A stretch of DNA of 64,000 nt. Origin: Candidatus Binatia bacterium. GTDB lineage: Bacteria; Desulfobacterota; Binatia; UBA9968; JAJDTQ01. Both the position numbers and the translations under genes were made by a program. The notes beneath the pieces were generated by a model, which worked only from the letters and a program-made list of their open reading frames with translations, was not told where the DNA came from and searched no databases. Below, one piece after another: positions 50,257 through 59,875 of this stretch (position 1 is the first letter of the stretch; each line of letters starts with the position of its first letter). The stretch spans positions 310,001 to 374,000 of the forward strand of contig OX638375.1 in NCBI GenBank assembly GCA_951813575.1, given 5' to 3'.

Positions 50257-51294
50257 ATGAAACGATCACTTCCTCGTATTGTTGGCCTGGGCGTCGCGTT
50301 GGCGCTCGTCCTCGGGCTCTCGGGCGCCGCCTGGAGCGTTGAGGATTTCTTCAAGGGCAAGACCATCCGGTTTATCGTCGGGGCCTCGCCCGGAGGGGGC
50401 TACGACACCTACACCCGCGCCGCCGCGCGTCATATCAGCAAGCATTTCCCGGGCAATCCGACCCCGGTGGTGCAGAACCTCACCGGCGCCGGCGGCCTCA
50501 TCGTCGCCAACTACCTCTACAACAAGGTCAAGCCCGACGGGCTGACCGTGGGCGTCTGGAACAACGTGTTCCTGCTGCACCAGGCGTTGGGCTCCCGGCG
50601 GGTCAACTTCAAGGCGCGAAAGTTCGGCTGGGTCGGCGCGCCCGTAACCGGGTGGCCGAGCTGCGCGGTGATGGGATTCACCGGCATCAAGAGCTGGGAC
50701 GATCTGGTCAAGTCAGGGAAGCCCCTCAAGGTCGGATCGTCCGGCGGCACCGGCACCACCCTTCCCACGATCCTCAATATCGCCTCCGGCAAGGAGCTCT
50801 TCGACGTCGTCCCCGGTTACAAGGGTACGGCGATCGTGAGGCTGGCGTTGCAGGCGCGGGAGCTGGGCGGGGTCTGCATGGCGTTCGAGTCCATGCGGGT
50901 GACGGCGCGATCCATGCTTGACGCCAAGGGCGATGACAAGCTGGTCCCCATCCTGGTCCACGGCAGTCCGCCGGACAAGGAAGTGAAGGACCTGCCCCGG
51001 GTGACGGACCTGGTCCAGGGCAAGGACAACGTGGCGATGCTCAATGCGTGGGCGGTGCAGTACAATTTCCAGCGGCCGGTGACACTGCCGCCGGGCACCC
51101 CCAGGGACCGGGTAGCGGCCTGGCGCAAGGCCTATGCGGCGACCCTCAAGGATCCGGCCTTCCTGGCCGACGCCAAGAAGTCCAAGCTGAACATCGTGTA
51201 CGTGTCCGGCGAGGAGGCCGAGAAGCACACGGAGACGATCCTGTCCATGTCTCCGGAGACCAAGGAGCGCCTCAAGTGGATGTTGCCCAAGTGA
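50257..51294 (+). CDS. Tripartite tricarboxylate transporter receptor (TctC/Bug family), copy 2
   Basis: 345-residue paralogue of the preceding receptor, same length and same blocks (IRFIVGASPGGGYDTYTR, FPGNPTPVVQNLTGAGGL, GTTLPTILN), with a signal peptide ending near AWSVED. Differences cluster in charged surface positions and near the C-terminus (VYVSGEEAEKHTETIL versus VHVSGKQIDEYVETIL). GGGAG precedes the ATG. A terminator-like hairpin follows at 51329. Confidence 0.92.
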   Translation: MKRSLPRIVGLGVALALVLGLSGAAWSVEDFFKGKTIRFIVGASPGGGYDTYTRAAARHISKHFPGNPTPVVQNLTGAGGLIVANYLYNKVKPDGLTVGVWNNVFLLHQALGSRRVNFKARKFGWVGAPVTGWPSCAVMGFTGIKSWDDLVKSGKPLKVGSSGGTGTTLPTILNIASGKELFDVVPGYKGTAIVRLALQARELGGVCMAFESMRVTARSMLDAKGDDKLVPILVHGSPPDKEVKDLPRVTDLVQGKDNVAMLNAWAVQYNFQRPVTLPPGTPRDRVAAWRKAYAATLKDPAFLADAKKSKLNIVYVSGEEAEKHTETILSMSPETKERLKWMLPK

Positions 51295-51328
51295 GGGTCC
51301 ACGCATCCGCTTGCGGCTGACGCCGTGA

Positions 51329-51362
51329 AACGCCCCTTTGCGCCGAAGCGGAAAGGGGCGTT
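51329..51362 (+). terminator. Terminator-like hairpin after the TctC pair
   Basis: AACGCCCCTTT (51329-51339) pairs perfectly with AAAGGGGCGTT (51352-51362) around a 12-nt loop. The 3' T-run is short (TTCTG), but the A/T at both stem ends suits a two-way terminator between convergent genes. Confidence 0.7.
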
Positions 51363-51375
51363 CTGCATCCGGGTT

Positions 51376-51540
51376 CTAGTGTCCTGTCCGGTTAATTCGC
51401 ATCATAAGATGCGTAGGATTTTTCGTCGTCGGCAAGGCGCGATGACGAGCAGTGGCGGGCACCACGCGAGGAAGAGCAACGCCGCCGACGGCGAAAAAGA
51501 CAAGCAGATTATGGTGCGAATTAACCGGACAGGACACTAG
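51376..51540. mobile_element. 165-bp MITE-like element, copy A
   Basis: Perfect 26-bp terminal inverted repeats (51376-51401 and 51515-51540) beginning CTAGTGTCCTGTCC, with TA just inside each end, as expected for TA-targeting IS630/mariner-type elements. The core holds TTTTTCGTCGTCGGCAAGG and is mostly self-complementary. No coding capacity. The right end supplies the TAG stop of the cyclase gene. The second full copy is at 63605. Confidence 0.85.
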
Positions 51541-52208
51541 ACCACGGCGACGGCGCGGCACGGCGCCCCGTCCCCACCCTCGATCTTGATCGGGAACGCG
51601 ATCATCGTGAAGGTGCGGTTCGGGACCTTGTGCAGGTTGGCAAGGTGCTCGATGAACGGGATTCCCTTCCCCAGGAAGGTCCGGTGCACGGGAAAATCCC
51701 CGGGCCGTGGCTCCCCTGTCCCCTGCACCTGGTCCTGCGGCGAGTCCAGCGCCAGCGCCTTGATGCGCTTCGATACCAGCCAGCGCGCCAGCTCCGTGGT
51801 GATGAAGGGGTTGTCGAAGTAGTAGGTGGGATGGCCGAACATCTTGCGGTTCCATCCCGTGTGGAACACCACGATCCTTCCCTTGAGGTCCCGTTCCCGA
51901 AAGCCCGGCGAGGTGCGCACGTCGTCGACGGTGAGGCCGGTCCTGGGCTTGGCCTTGCGGCGCAGGTCGATCTTGACCGCGGGGCCCATGAAACGCTCCA
52001 GCGGCATCTGGTCGATGGTCTTGCCGCCGGGAACGAAATGGTACGGCGGGTCGCAGTGGGTGCCGGTGTGGATGCTCGCGTGCATCTCGGTGTTGGAGCG
52101 TCCGTGGGTTTCGTGGGTGTGGATCGGGTGGAACGACAGGGTCGGATGGCCCGGCACCACGGTGACGTTGGCGGTCAGGGGCAGGCTCAGGTCGATGAGC
52201 TTGGACAT
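51537..52208 (-). CDS. Cyclase-family (kynurenine formamidase-like) metal hydrolase
   Basis: 223-residue member of the cyclase/KynB family of metal-dependent amide or lactone hydrolases. Family motifs are SKLIDLSLPLTANV at the start, MHASIHTGTHCDPPYHF (the HxGTHxDxPxH metal site), FHTGWNRKMFG and LALDSPQDQVQG. The stop TAG lies in the end of MITE copy A. It is the last gene of the operon from the right edge and 61 bp from UbiD, so it may open a ring or lactone in the same pathway. Confidence 0.92.
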   Translation of the reverse strand: MSKLIDLSLPLTANVTVVPGHPTLSFHPIHTHETHGRSNTEMHASIHTGTHCDPPYHFVPGGKTIDQMPLERFMGPAVKIDLRRKAKPRTGLTVDDVRTSPGFRERDLKGRIVVFHTGWNRKMFGHPTYYFDNPFITTELARWLVSKRIKALALDSPQDQVQGTGEPRPGDFPVHRTFLGKGIPFIEHLANLHKVPNRTFTMIAFPIKIEGGDGAPCRAVAVV

Positions 52209-52269
52209 GGTCGGCTCCAGTTCCGGGATGGGTCCAGGCGGCCGGTTGGGTTTGGAGACACCCCGCTGG

Positions 52270-53541
52270 TCAGCGGTGTATGATCTTGGGCCGCACGTGG
52301 CGGATGTCGTCGATGTCCACCATGGTGTCGATTCCCAGCTTCAGGTTGTTCCACCACTCGTCGTCGCAGCCTCTGCCCGCTACCTTATCCGGCTCCAGGA
52401 TCCGGTTGCTCACGGCCCAGAGAACGTCCGCGGGGTCGTCGATGTTCACGTCCTCGTTCACCAGGATGGCGCGGTTGATGCACTGGATCCCGAGGTAGTC
52501 GTCCATGATCGCGGGCGCACGCTCCGTGGGTCCCACCGCGGCCACCACCAGCCGGCCCAAGGCGTAGTCGGGCACCGTGTAGCGCTTGATCTCGGGATAT
52601 TTCCGCTGGATCGCCTCCAGCTCCGGCAAGAACCGCACGATGGTGAGGAGGATCTGCTCCCTGGAATCCACGGGCAGGATGGTCTGGTACACCGGGTCCT
52701 TGCGGTGCGACACCCGCAGGATGTTCAGGGTGGGTTTCTGCTGCGGCCGGGCGTAGCAGCCGGTCCAGTCGCCGAAAGGGCCTTCGGTATCCAGCTCGGT
52801 GGACACCACGCCCTCGATGACGAACTCGCAACCCGCGGGCACCTGGATGTCCACGGCGCCGCACTGCGCCATGGCCAGCTCGCCGCGGTGCTCGGGCGCC
52901 GCCAGGGCCGTGGCCACCTGGACCTCGTCCACCCCCTCGGGAATGTAGCCGGCGGCCGCCACCAGCATCTCCGATGGCGGCCCCAGGGTGATGGCCACTT
53001 CCATGCGCCGGCCCTTGCGGGCGATCCGGTTGTAGTAGAGCCGGTTGTGCACCGACTTGGGGTTGAACCCCAGCTTCCGGGGGCCCTTCACCATGTGGCG
53101 GATGAACGAGATGTTGGCCCGCCCGGTCTCCGGGTCCTTCATGAAAACCACTCCGGAGGTGATGTAGGGTCCGGCGTCCCGCTCGGAGTACTGTGCCAGC
53201 GGCAGGAGTTGGGTGATGTCCGGGTCGTCGTGCATGACCTCGAAGCAGGGGGCGGCGTCCGTGGTCCGCACCGGCTCGGGATGGGCCACCGCGTGGTCGA
53301 TGTGCTCCCACATCTTCGACACCTCCACCCCCATGCCCAGGGCGTAACGCTCCATGCTGCCGTAGAGGTTGGCCAGCACGGGCACGTCATAGCCGTTGAC
53401 GCGCTCGAACAGGATGGCGCGGTTGCCGTTCTTCTCCTCGTCCTGGATCCGCCCGGGCATGGACTCCCGGTCGATGGCCTCGCCGACCGTGCACAGGTCT
53501 CCGCGCTGGCGGCAGGCCTCTACAAGCTCGCGGATACGCAT
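52270..53541 (-). CDS. UbiD-family decarboxylase (second locus)
   Basis: 423-residue prenylated-FMN-dependent (de)carboxylase. It carries NLYGSMERYALGMG, the ISFIRHMVKGPRKLGFNP block, AITLGPPSEMLVAAA, PAGCEFVIEG and the active-site EGPFGDWTGCY (Glu253 and Asp258), fitting the E-R-D network of the family. ATG 53541 overlaps the stop of the molybdenum hydroxylase gene (TGATG) and follows GGAGG. A UbiD gene thus follows a molybdenum hydroxylase gene in both loci of this window. Confidence 0.93.
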   Translation of the reverse strand: MRIRELVEACRQRGDLCTVGEAIDRESMPGRIQDEEKNGNRAILFERVNGYDVPVLANLYGSMERYALGMGVEVSKMWEHIDHAVAHPEPVRTTDAAPCFEVMHDDPDITQLLPLAQYSERDAGPYITSGVVFMKDPETGRANISFIRHMVKGPRKLGFNPKSVHNRLYYNRIARKGRRMEVAITLGPPSEMLVAAAGYIPEGVDEVQVATALAAPEHRGELAMAQCGAVDIQVPAGCEFVIEGVVSTELDTEGPFGDWTGCYARPQQKPTLNILRVSHRKDPVYQTILPVDSREQILLTIVRFLPELEAIQRKYPEIKRYTVPDYALGRLVVAAVGPTERAPAIMDDYLGIQCINRAILVNEDVNIDDPADVLWAVSNRILEPDKVAGRGCDDEWWNNLKLGIDTMVDIDDIRHVRPKIIHR

Positions 53542-55907
53542 CAGGCTTTTCCTCCGTTGCTCCCGGCTTCCCGCAACAGCTCCAGGATCCGGCTGGGCGA
53601 CAGCGGGGTCGAGGTGATCTCCACCCCCAGGGGCTCGATGGCGTCGGCCACGGCGTTCACCACCGCGGCGTAGACGTATACGCAGCCGCCCTCCCCCATT
53701 CCCTTGTAGCCGCCGGGAATCTGCGGCGCCGCGGTCTGCAGGTGGCACACCTCGAAGGACGGCATGTCCGTGGCGGTGGGGATGAGGTAGTCCATGAAGC
53801 TGGTGGTGAGGAGCTGGCCGTCCTCGTCGTAGACCAGCTCTTCCAGCAGCGCGCCGCCCACCCCCTGGGCGGTGCCGCCCACCACCTGCCCCTCCACCAC
53901 CATGGGGTTGATCTCCACCCCGCAGTCATGGACGATGGCGTAGCGCAGGAACTTCACGGTGCCGGTCTCGATGTCCACCTCCACCACCGGGATGTGAATG
54001 GAGTAGGGCCAGGTGATGCAGAGGCCGCTCACCGGCGCCTTGAACGACTCGGTGGCCTCGAGGCCCGCCGGGATCTCCCGGGGCAGGGTCGCCACCTCCG
54101 AGTAGGCCACCCGCGCCACCCGGCTCACCGGCAGGCTCTTGTCCGGCACGCCCCGCACCTGCACCTGCCCCTCGACGATCTCCATGTCCTCCTCGGCTCC
54201 CTCCAGCAGGTGGGCGCCGACGCGGCACACCTTCTTCTTGAGCGCCATGCCCGACTCCGCCACCGCGGGCAGCACCACAGCGCTGAACCGCGCGGCGCGG
54301 GTGCCCGAGTCGTAGGGCGTCACCGCGGTGTCTCCTTCCACGACTTCGATGGTGTCGATGGGCAGCCCGGTGGCGTCCGCCGCCACCTGCGCGGCGGTGG
54401 TGGCGTGGCTGGTGCCGCAGGCGACGTCGCCGATGAGCACCGTGACGTTGCCGGAGGTGTCCATGCGCATGGTGACGGTGGCGTAGTCGAGCGTGGGCAC
54501 GTAGTGCTGGGCCATGGCCGCGGTGTAGGTGTTCCAGCCCGCGCCCTCCACCGCCATGGCCACGCCGATGCCCATGTAGCGGCCTTCCTTGCGGAGCCGC
54601 GCCTGCTCTTCCCGGAGGGCCGGGTAGTCCACCATCTCCAGGGCCTTGTCCAGTCCCGCCTCGTAGTCGCCGCTGTCGAACTCGTGCCCGGTGACGGTCT
54701 TGTAGGGTGTCTCCTTGATGACGTTCTGCCGGCGCAAGTCCACCGGGTCGCGGCCGAGTTGCCGGGCGATGAGGTCCATCGAACGCTCGATGACCAGCGT
54801 GCCCATCTGGCTGCCGAATCCCCGGTAGGCGCCGTACGGGCACTTGTTGGTCATCACCGCGTCGATGTCCACCTGGTAGCCCTTGACCATGTAGGGTCCG
54901 GGCAGCCACATGCCGGCGCCCAGCGACGGGCCGCTGATGCGGGCGTCGAGATAGCCGCCGGCGTTGACGATCTCGTGGGACTTGATGCCCAGGATGGTGC
55001 CGTCCCGCTTCACCGGGATCTCCACGTCGTGGGTCTGCTCACGGGCGTGCAGGAACGCCATCAGGCTCTCCCGGCGGGTCTCGATCCACTTCACCGGCCG
55101 CCGCGTCTTGATGGCCATCAGGCACAGCGCCACCACCTCCGGCGGCACCTGCAGCTTGTTGCCGAAGCCGCCGCCCACGTCCGGCGCGATGACCCGGATC
55201 TTGAACTCGGGAAAGTCCAGTATCTCCGACAGGTGGGTCTTGAGGATGTGCGGGATCTGGGTCGAGCAGTGGAGGGTCAGCTCCTTCGTGCCGGTGTTGT
55301 ACTGGGCGATGCAGCCCCGGGTCTCGATGGGGGTGCCGGTATGGCGGTGCATGCGGTAGCGCCGTTTGAAGACGAAGTCGGCCTCCCGGTAGGCGGCCTC
55401 CATGTCCCCTCCCTGGCGCTCGATGCGGAGCCCCACGTTGTTGTCCAGGTTGTCGTGCAGCTTCGGCGCCCCCGGCTTGAGGGACTCGTCCGGGTCCATC
55501 AGGGGCTCCAGAGGCTCGTACCGGACCTCCACCAGCTCGGCCACGTCGTCCGCGGCGTAGCGGTCCGCGGCCGCCACCAGGGCCACCGGCTCGCCCACGA
55601 AGCGCACCCGGTCATGGGCCAGACAGCGGTAGTCCGGCTTCTTGATGGCCGTGGCCTGGCGGTAGCTGTAGACGGGCATGGGGCCCGCCAGCGGGTAGGC
55701 TTCCGCGCCGGTGATGGCGTCGATGCCCTTGGGGTGCTCCAGGGCCTTGCCCGTGTCCACGCCCAGCAGCCGGGCGTGGGCGTGGGGACTGCGCACGAAA
55801 GTGGCGTAGAGCATGCCCGGCAGGGTGATGTCGTCCACGTAGGTGCCCGAGCCGGTTACGTACTTCAGATCCTCGCGCCGCTTGATGCTTTGACCGATCA
55901 TCGGCAT
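53541..55907 (-). CDS. Molybdenum hydroxylase large subunit (CoxL-like)
   Basis: 788-residue catalytic subunit of a complete three-subunit xanthine-oxidase-type enzyme. Motifs are GQSIKRREDLKYVTGSG at the start, DVGGGFGNKLQ, GAYRGFGSQMG (not the CO-dehydrogenase AYRCSFR), CGTSHATTAAQ and GYKGMGEGG near the C-terminus with the catalytic Glu. It hydroxylates an organic substrate, passing electrons to the 2Fe-2S and FAD subunits encoded 10 bp and about 500 bp upstream. AAGGGTG precedes the ATG. Confidence 0.94.
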   Translation of the reverse strand: MPMIGQSIKRREDLKYVTGSGTYVDDITLPGMLYATFVRSPHAHARLLGVDTGKALEHPKGIDAITGAEAYPLAGPMPVYSYRQATAIKKPDYRCLAHDRVRFVGEPVALVAAADRYAADDVAELVEVRYEPLEPLMDPDESLKPGAPKLHDNLDNNVGLRIERQGGDMEAAYREADFVFKRRYRMHRHTGTPIETRGCIAQYNTGTKELTLHCSTQIPHILKTHLSEILDFPEFKIRVIAPDVGGGFGNKLQVPPEVVALCLMAIKTRRPVKWIETRRESLMAFLHAREQTHDVEIPVKRDGTILGIKSHEIVNAGGYLDARISGPSLGAGMWLPGPYMVKGYQVDIDAVMTNKCPYGAYRGFGSQMGTLVIERSMDLIARQLGRDPVDLRRQNVIKETPYKTVTGHEFDSGDYEAGLDKALEMVDYPALREEQARLRKEGRYMGIGVAMAVEGAGWNTYTAAMAQHYVPTLDYATVTMRMDTSGNVTVLIGDVACGTSHATTAAQVAADATGLPIDTIEVVEGDTAVTPYDSGTRAARFSAVVLPAVAESGMALKKKVCRVGAHLLEGAEEDMEIVEGQVQVRGVPDKSLPVSRVARVAYSEVATLPREIPAGLEATESFKAPVSGLCITWPYSIHIPVVEVDIETGTVKFLRYAIVHDCGVEINPMVVEGQVVGGTAQGVGGALLEELVYDEDGQLLTTSFMDYLIPTATDMPSFEVCHLQTAAPQIPGGYKGMGEGGCVYVYAAVVNAVADAIEPLGVEITSTPLSPSRILELLREAGSNGGKA

Positions 55908-55917
55908 GGCTTCACCC

Positions 55918-56400
55918 TTACGCGCTTGCGCCCCTGAGCCGCCCGGCGGCCCAAAGCACCGCCTCCACGATGTTCTGATAGCCCGTGCACCGGCACAGGT
56001 TCCCTTCCAGCTCCAGCCGAACCGTCTCCTCGTCGGGGTCCGGATGCCGCTCCAGCAGTTGCAGCGCCGACATGATCATCCCCGGCGTGCAGTAGCCGCA
56101 CTGGAGGCCGTGCTTTTCCCAGAAACCCTCCTGGAGCGGATGGAGCTGCTCTTCGTCCGCCACCCCCTCGATGGTGGTGATCGCGGCGCCGTCCGCCCTC
56201 ACCGCCAGCACCGTGCAGGACTTCACGGCCTTGCCGTTGAACATCACCGTGCACGCCCCGCAGTTGGTGGAGTCGCAGCCCACGTGGGTGCCGGTGAGGC
56301 CCAGCCGGTCCCGCAGGAAGTGCACCAGCAAAAGGCGCGGCTCCACGTTCTCCTCGTGGTACTTGCGGCCGTTGACGGTCGCCTGGACAGTCCTTGCCAT
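55918..56400 (-). CDS. Molybdenum hydroxylase 2Fe-2S subunit (CoxS-like)
   Basis: 160-residue electron-transfer subunit with two 2Fe-2S clusters. The plant-type N-terminal cluster has [12 protein letters not shown] plus a later Cys (KSCTVL); the C-terminal helical domain has CGYCTPGM and [12 protein letters not shown] 56400 follows AAGGAG and gives the normal family length; the open frame extends 36 codons further without homology. It lies between the FAD and large-subunit genes. Confidence 0.95.
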   Translation of the reverse strand: MARTVQATVNGRKYHEENVEPRLLLVHFLRDRLGLTGTHVGCDSTNCGACTVMFNGKAVKSCTVLAVRADGAAITTIEGVADEEQLHPLQEGFWEKHGLQCGYCTPGMIMSALQLLERHPDPDEETVRLELEGNLCRCTGYQNIVEAVLWAAGRLRGASA

Positions 56401-56419
56401 GTTGGCTTGCTCCTTGGTG

Positions 56420-57310
<891 letters not shown>

Positions 57311-57342
57311 GAACTGGCTCCGTGAGGAAACAGGACAGGCCG

Positions 57343-58311
57343 TCAAACGGGATGGCGTTCCAGCCACTCCAGGTAACGCCTGAGACCGGTCTCGATATCG
57401 GTTTGCGGCGTGAAGCCCAGGTCTTCCTCCGCCCGCTTCATGGACAAGGGGCCCCGCAGGCTGTCCCGGAAGAACGGCGACAGCACCCCACCCTCCTTGA
57501 GATGATAGCGGAAACCCGTCCGGACCCGCGTCAAAGCGGCAAGGATATCAGAGAAACGAAGGTTTTCACCACAGCTTGCATTGTAGACCGTGTGGGGCAG
57601 CTTCAAGCCTCCAAACGCCAGCACCACGCACCGGGCGGCATCCGACACGTAGGTGAGGTCCCGCACGAGATCGTCCGCCAGCTCCACCTCGTCGCCGTTC
57701 AGAGCCGCGCGGCACCAGTCGAAGACCGGCGACATGACGGTGCGCAACGGGTTGGGCCGTTCCAGCGGGCCGTAGGGGGCGGAAAGGCGCAGGATCGCTC
57801 CGTCGATGCCGAAGAGCTCGAAGTAGCGGCGCGCGATCTCTTCCCCGGCCCTCTTGGTGATGCCGTAGATGCCCCTGGGTTCGAGGGGTGCATCCTCTTC
57901 CAGAGGGGCGTCCGGGTCGGTGGCGCCGTAAACGCTCGCCGAGCTCAGGTGGATGAAGCGTTTCACCCCTGCCAGCCTCGCGGCTTCCAGCACGGTGGCG
58001 GTGCCGCCCACGTTGACCAGGGCGGCCTGCCGCGCCGCTTCGGGTTCCAGGCCGCCGATGGCCGTAACCGCCGCCCCGTGGATGACGCCGTCGACGTCGT
58101 GCCGCTCCATGGCGGCGCGCAGCGTGTCCAGGTCCAGGACGTCGCCCTTGACGCAGGCCACCCGCTCCCTGGCCGGTCCGAGAAAGTCCCGGGCGGCGCC
58201 GTCCAGCTCGCCCTCGGCGGACAAGGCCACCACCGGCTCCCCCGCCCCGGCCAACTGGGCGACCACGTGGATGCCCACGAAGCCGGTGCCGCCGGTCACG
58301 AGGATGCTCAT
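57343..58311 (-). CDS. NAD-dependent epimerase/dehydratase (extended SDR)
   Basis: 322-residue extended short-chain dehydrogenase. The Rossmann motif is VTGGTGFVGIHVV, with catalytic Ser in SSASVYG and the YGITKRAGE Tyr-Lys pair. Members act on nucleotide sugars or on hydroxysteroid-like and other alcohols; in this catabolic context a dehydrogenase role is more likely than sugar metabolism. ATG 58311 overlaps the stop of the flavoprotein gene in ATGA. Confidence 0.91.
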   Translation of the reverse strand: MSILVTGGTGFVGIHVVAQLAGAGEPVVALSAEGELDGAARDFLGPARERVACVKGDVLDLDTLRAAMERHDVDGVIHGAAVTAIGGLEPEAARQAALVNVGGTATVLEAARLAGVKRFIHLSSASVYGATDPDAPLEEDAPLEPRGIYGITKRAGEEIARRYFELFGIDGAILRLSAPYGPLERPNPLRTVMSPVFDWCRAALNGDEVELADDLVRDLTYVSDAARCVVLAFGGLKLPHTVYNASCGENLRFSDILAALTRVRTGFRYHLKEGGVLSPFFRDSLRGPLSMKRAEEDLGFTPQTDIETGLRRYLEWLERHPV

Positions 58312-59846
58312 TCGCCCGCGACTTTGCGCCCGGCGATCATGCCCGTGATGAACGCCTCCGAGTTGTTGCCGGAGTTCAGGTAGAGATGGCCGAACACGCC
58401 GCCCATTTCGCCGGCGCAGTAGAGGCCGGGGATGGGCTTGTCGTGGGCGTCCAGCACCCGCTGGTCCTTGTCGTGGGCCAGGGCCCCCTGGGTGTTGGTG
58501 ATGATGGGCCAGACCTCCACCGCGTAGAACGGCGGCTTGAAGATGGGGAACAGGCTGCCGGCGAAGCGGCGGAAGTCCGTGTCCTCTTCCGCGTCGCAGA
58601 TCTCGTTCCAGCGCGCCACGGTGGCGGCCAGGTTGTCTTCCGTGACGCCGATGAGCCGGGCCAGCTCCTCGAGGGTGGGGGCCTGCTTGATCCAGCCCTT
58701 GGCCAGTTCCACGGAGTTGTCTTCGCTCCACTCGTAGCGGCGGGACGGGTGGTCGCTGATGGGCGTGAACATGGGTCCGGTGATGCGCCCGTTCTCGTCG
58801 AAGATCATGTACGACGGGATCCGGGGGAAGTCCTTGACGTGCACGTCGTAGAGGCTCATGTCGCGCCAGGGGCTGTCCTGGGGCGCCGGCGGGTACTCGT
58901 CCATGTAGCGCTTGCCGAACTTGTCGACGACGATCCAGGGCATCATCTTCGGCCCCTCGTCGCCGCTCTTGAGCGAGAACTCTTCGCCCGGCTTGGGCAG
59001 GTGGTTGGCGCCGTGGCGCCCCTGGATCCGGTGGCGGAACGCGATGGGGTATTCCGGCGACTTGAAGCCGTAGCCGCCGTGGACGTGCCACATGTGCCAC
59101 AGTCCCGCACCGGCCTTCTGCCCCATGAGCAGGCCGTCGCCGGTGTTGCCCAGGGCGCAGATGGGATAGAACGGCTGGGCCTGGAGGTACTGGAGCCGGA
59201 GGTGCTCGTTGTGCTCGAAGCCTCCGGCGGCCAGGATCACGCCCTTCCGCGCCCGTATCCGCAGGGACTTGCCGTCGCTCTCGGCCACCACTCCCGTTAC
59301 CCTTCCCTGCTCGTCCGAGATCAGCTCCCGCACCGGCGTGGACAGGGACACGTCGATGCCGCGCTTGTTCACGTTGTCTTCCACCACCTTGAAGGCGATC
59401 CAGCCGGTGCCGTGGACCTGGAGCCAGGGATAGCATTGGGCCTCGTCGCTCTTCACCGCCAGCAGGCCGATGGCGTCTCCCGGAGGGCCGCCGTCGAAAC
59501 GGTAGGTGCCGCCGGTGCCGTGCCGTTCCTGCACCTGGATGTCGGTTTCGTCGGTGAGCTCCTTCATGAAACCGGAAAGGGTGCGGAGCTCCCTGGCGAA
59601 GGTGTGGATCACCGGGTCGGGCACGGTGTTGAGGCACATGCGCTTGAGGTAGGCGAAGGCCTTGTCCACGTCGTCGGTGATCCTGAAGAAGCCGCCGGAG
59701 AGGATGGAGTTGCCGCCGGGGTGTTCCATCTTCTCCAGCAGCATCACCCGGGCGCCGAGATCGTGCGCCACGATGGCCGCTATGCCGCCGGAGTACCCGT
59801 AGCCCATCACGACAACATCGGTCTCCCGATCCCAGGACGCGTTCAT
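58308..59846 (-). CDS. FAD-dependent dehydrogenase/reductase, fumarate reductase/ketosteroid dehydrogenase type (copy 1)
   Basis: 512-residue flavoprotein of the FAD_binding_2 family. The dinucleotide motif is VVVMGYGYSGGIAA, followed by LLEKMEHPGGNSILSGG, GVILAAGGFEHNE and the C-terminal LYCAGEMGGVFGHLYL. It should introduce or reduce a C=C bond beside a carbonyl. No signal peptide or haem motif. It is a paralogue of the protein encoded at 62079, sharing the VEVWPIxxNTQG and SYDWSEDN-type blocks. GAGG precedes ATG 59846. Confidence 0.9.
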   Translation of the reverse strand: MNASWDRETDVVVMGYGYSGGIAAIVAHDLGARVMLLEKMEHPGGNSILSGGFFRITDDVDKAFAYLKRMCLNTVPDPVIHTFARELRTLSGFMKELTDETDIQVQERHGTGGTYRFDGGPPGDAIGLLAVKSDEAQCYPWLQVHGTGWIAFKVVEDNVNKRGIDVSLSTPVRELISDEQGRVTGVVAESDGKSLRIRARKGVILAAGGFEHNEHLRLQYLQAQPFYPICALGNTGDGLLMGQKAGAGLWHMWHVHGGYGFKSPEYPIAFRHRIQGRHGANHLPKPGEEFSLKSGDEGPKMMPWIVVDKFGKRYMDEYPPAPQDSPWRDMSLYDVHVKDFPRIPSYMIFDENGRITGPMFTPISDHPSRRYEWSEDNSVELAKGWIKQAPTLEELARLIGVTEDNLAATVARWNEICDAEEDTDFRRFAGSLFPIFKPPFYAVEVWPIITNTQGALAHDKDQRVLDAHDKPIPGLYCAGEMGGVFGHLYLNSGNNSEAFITGMIAGRKVAGE

Positions 59847-59875
59847 GTCTTCAACCTCGCTGAATGAGAAAGCGA

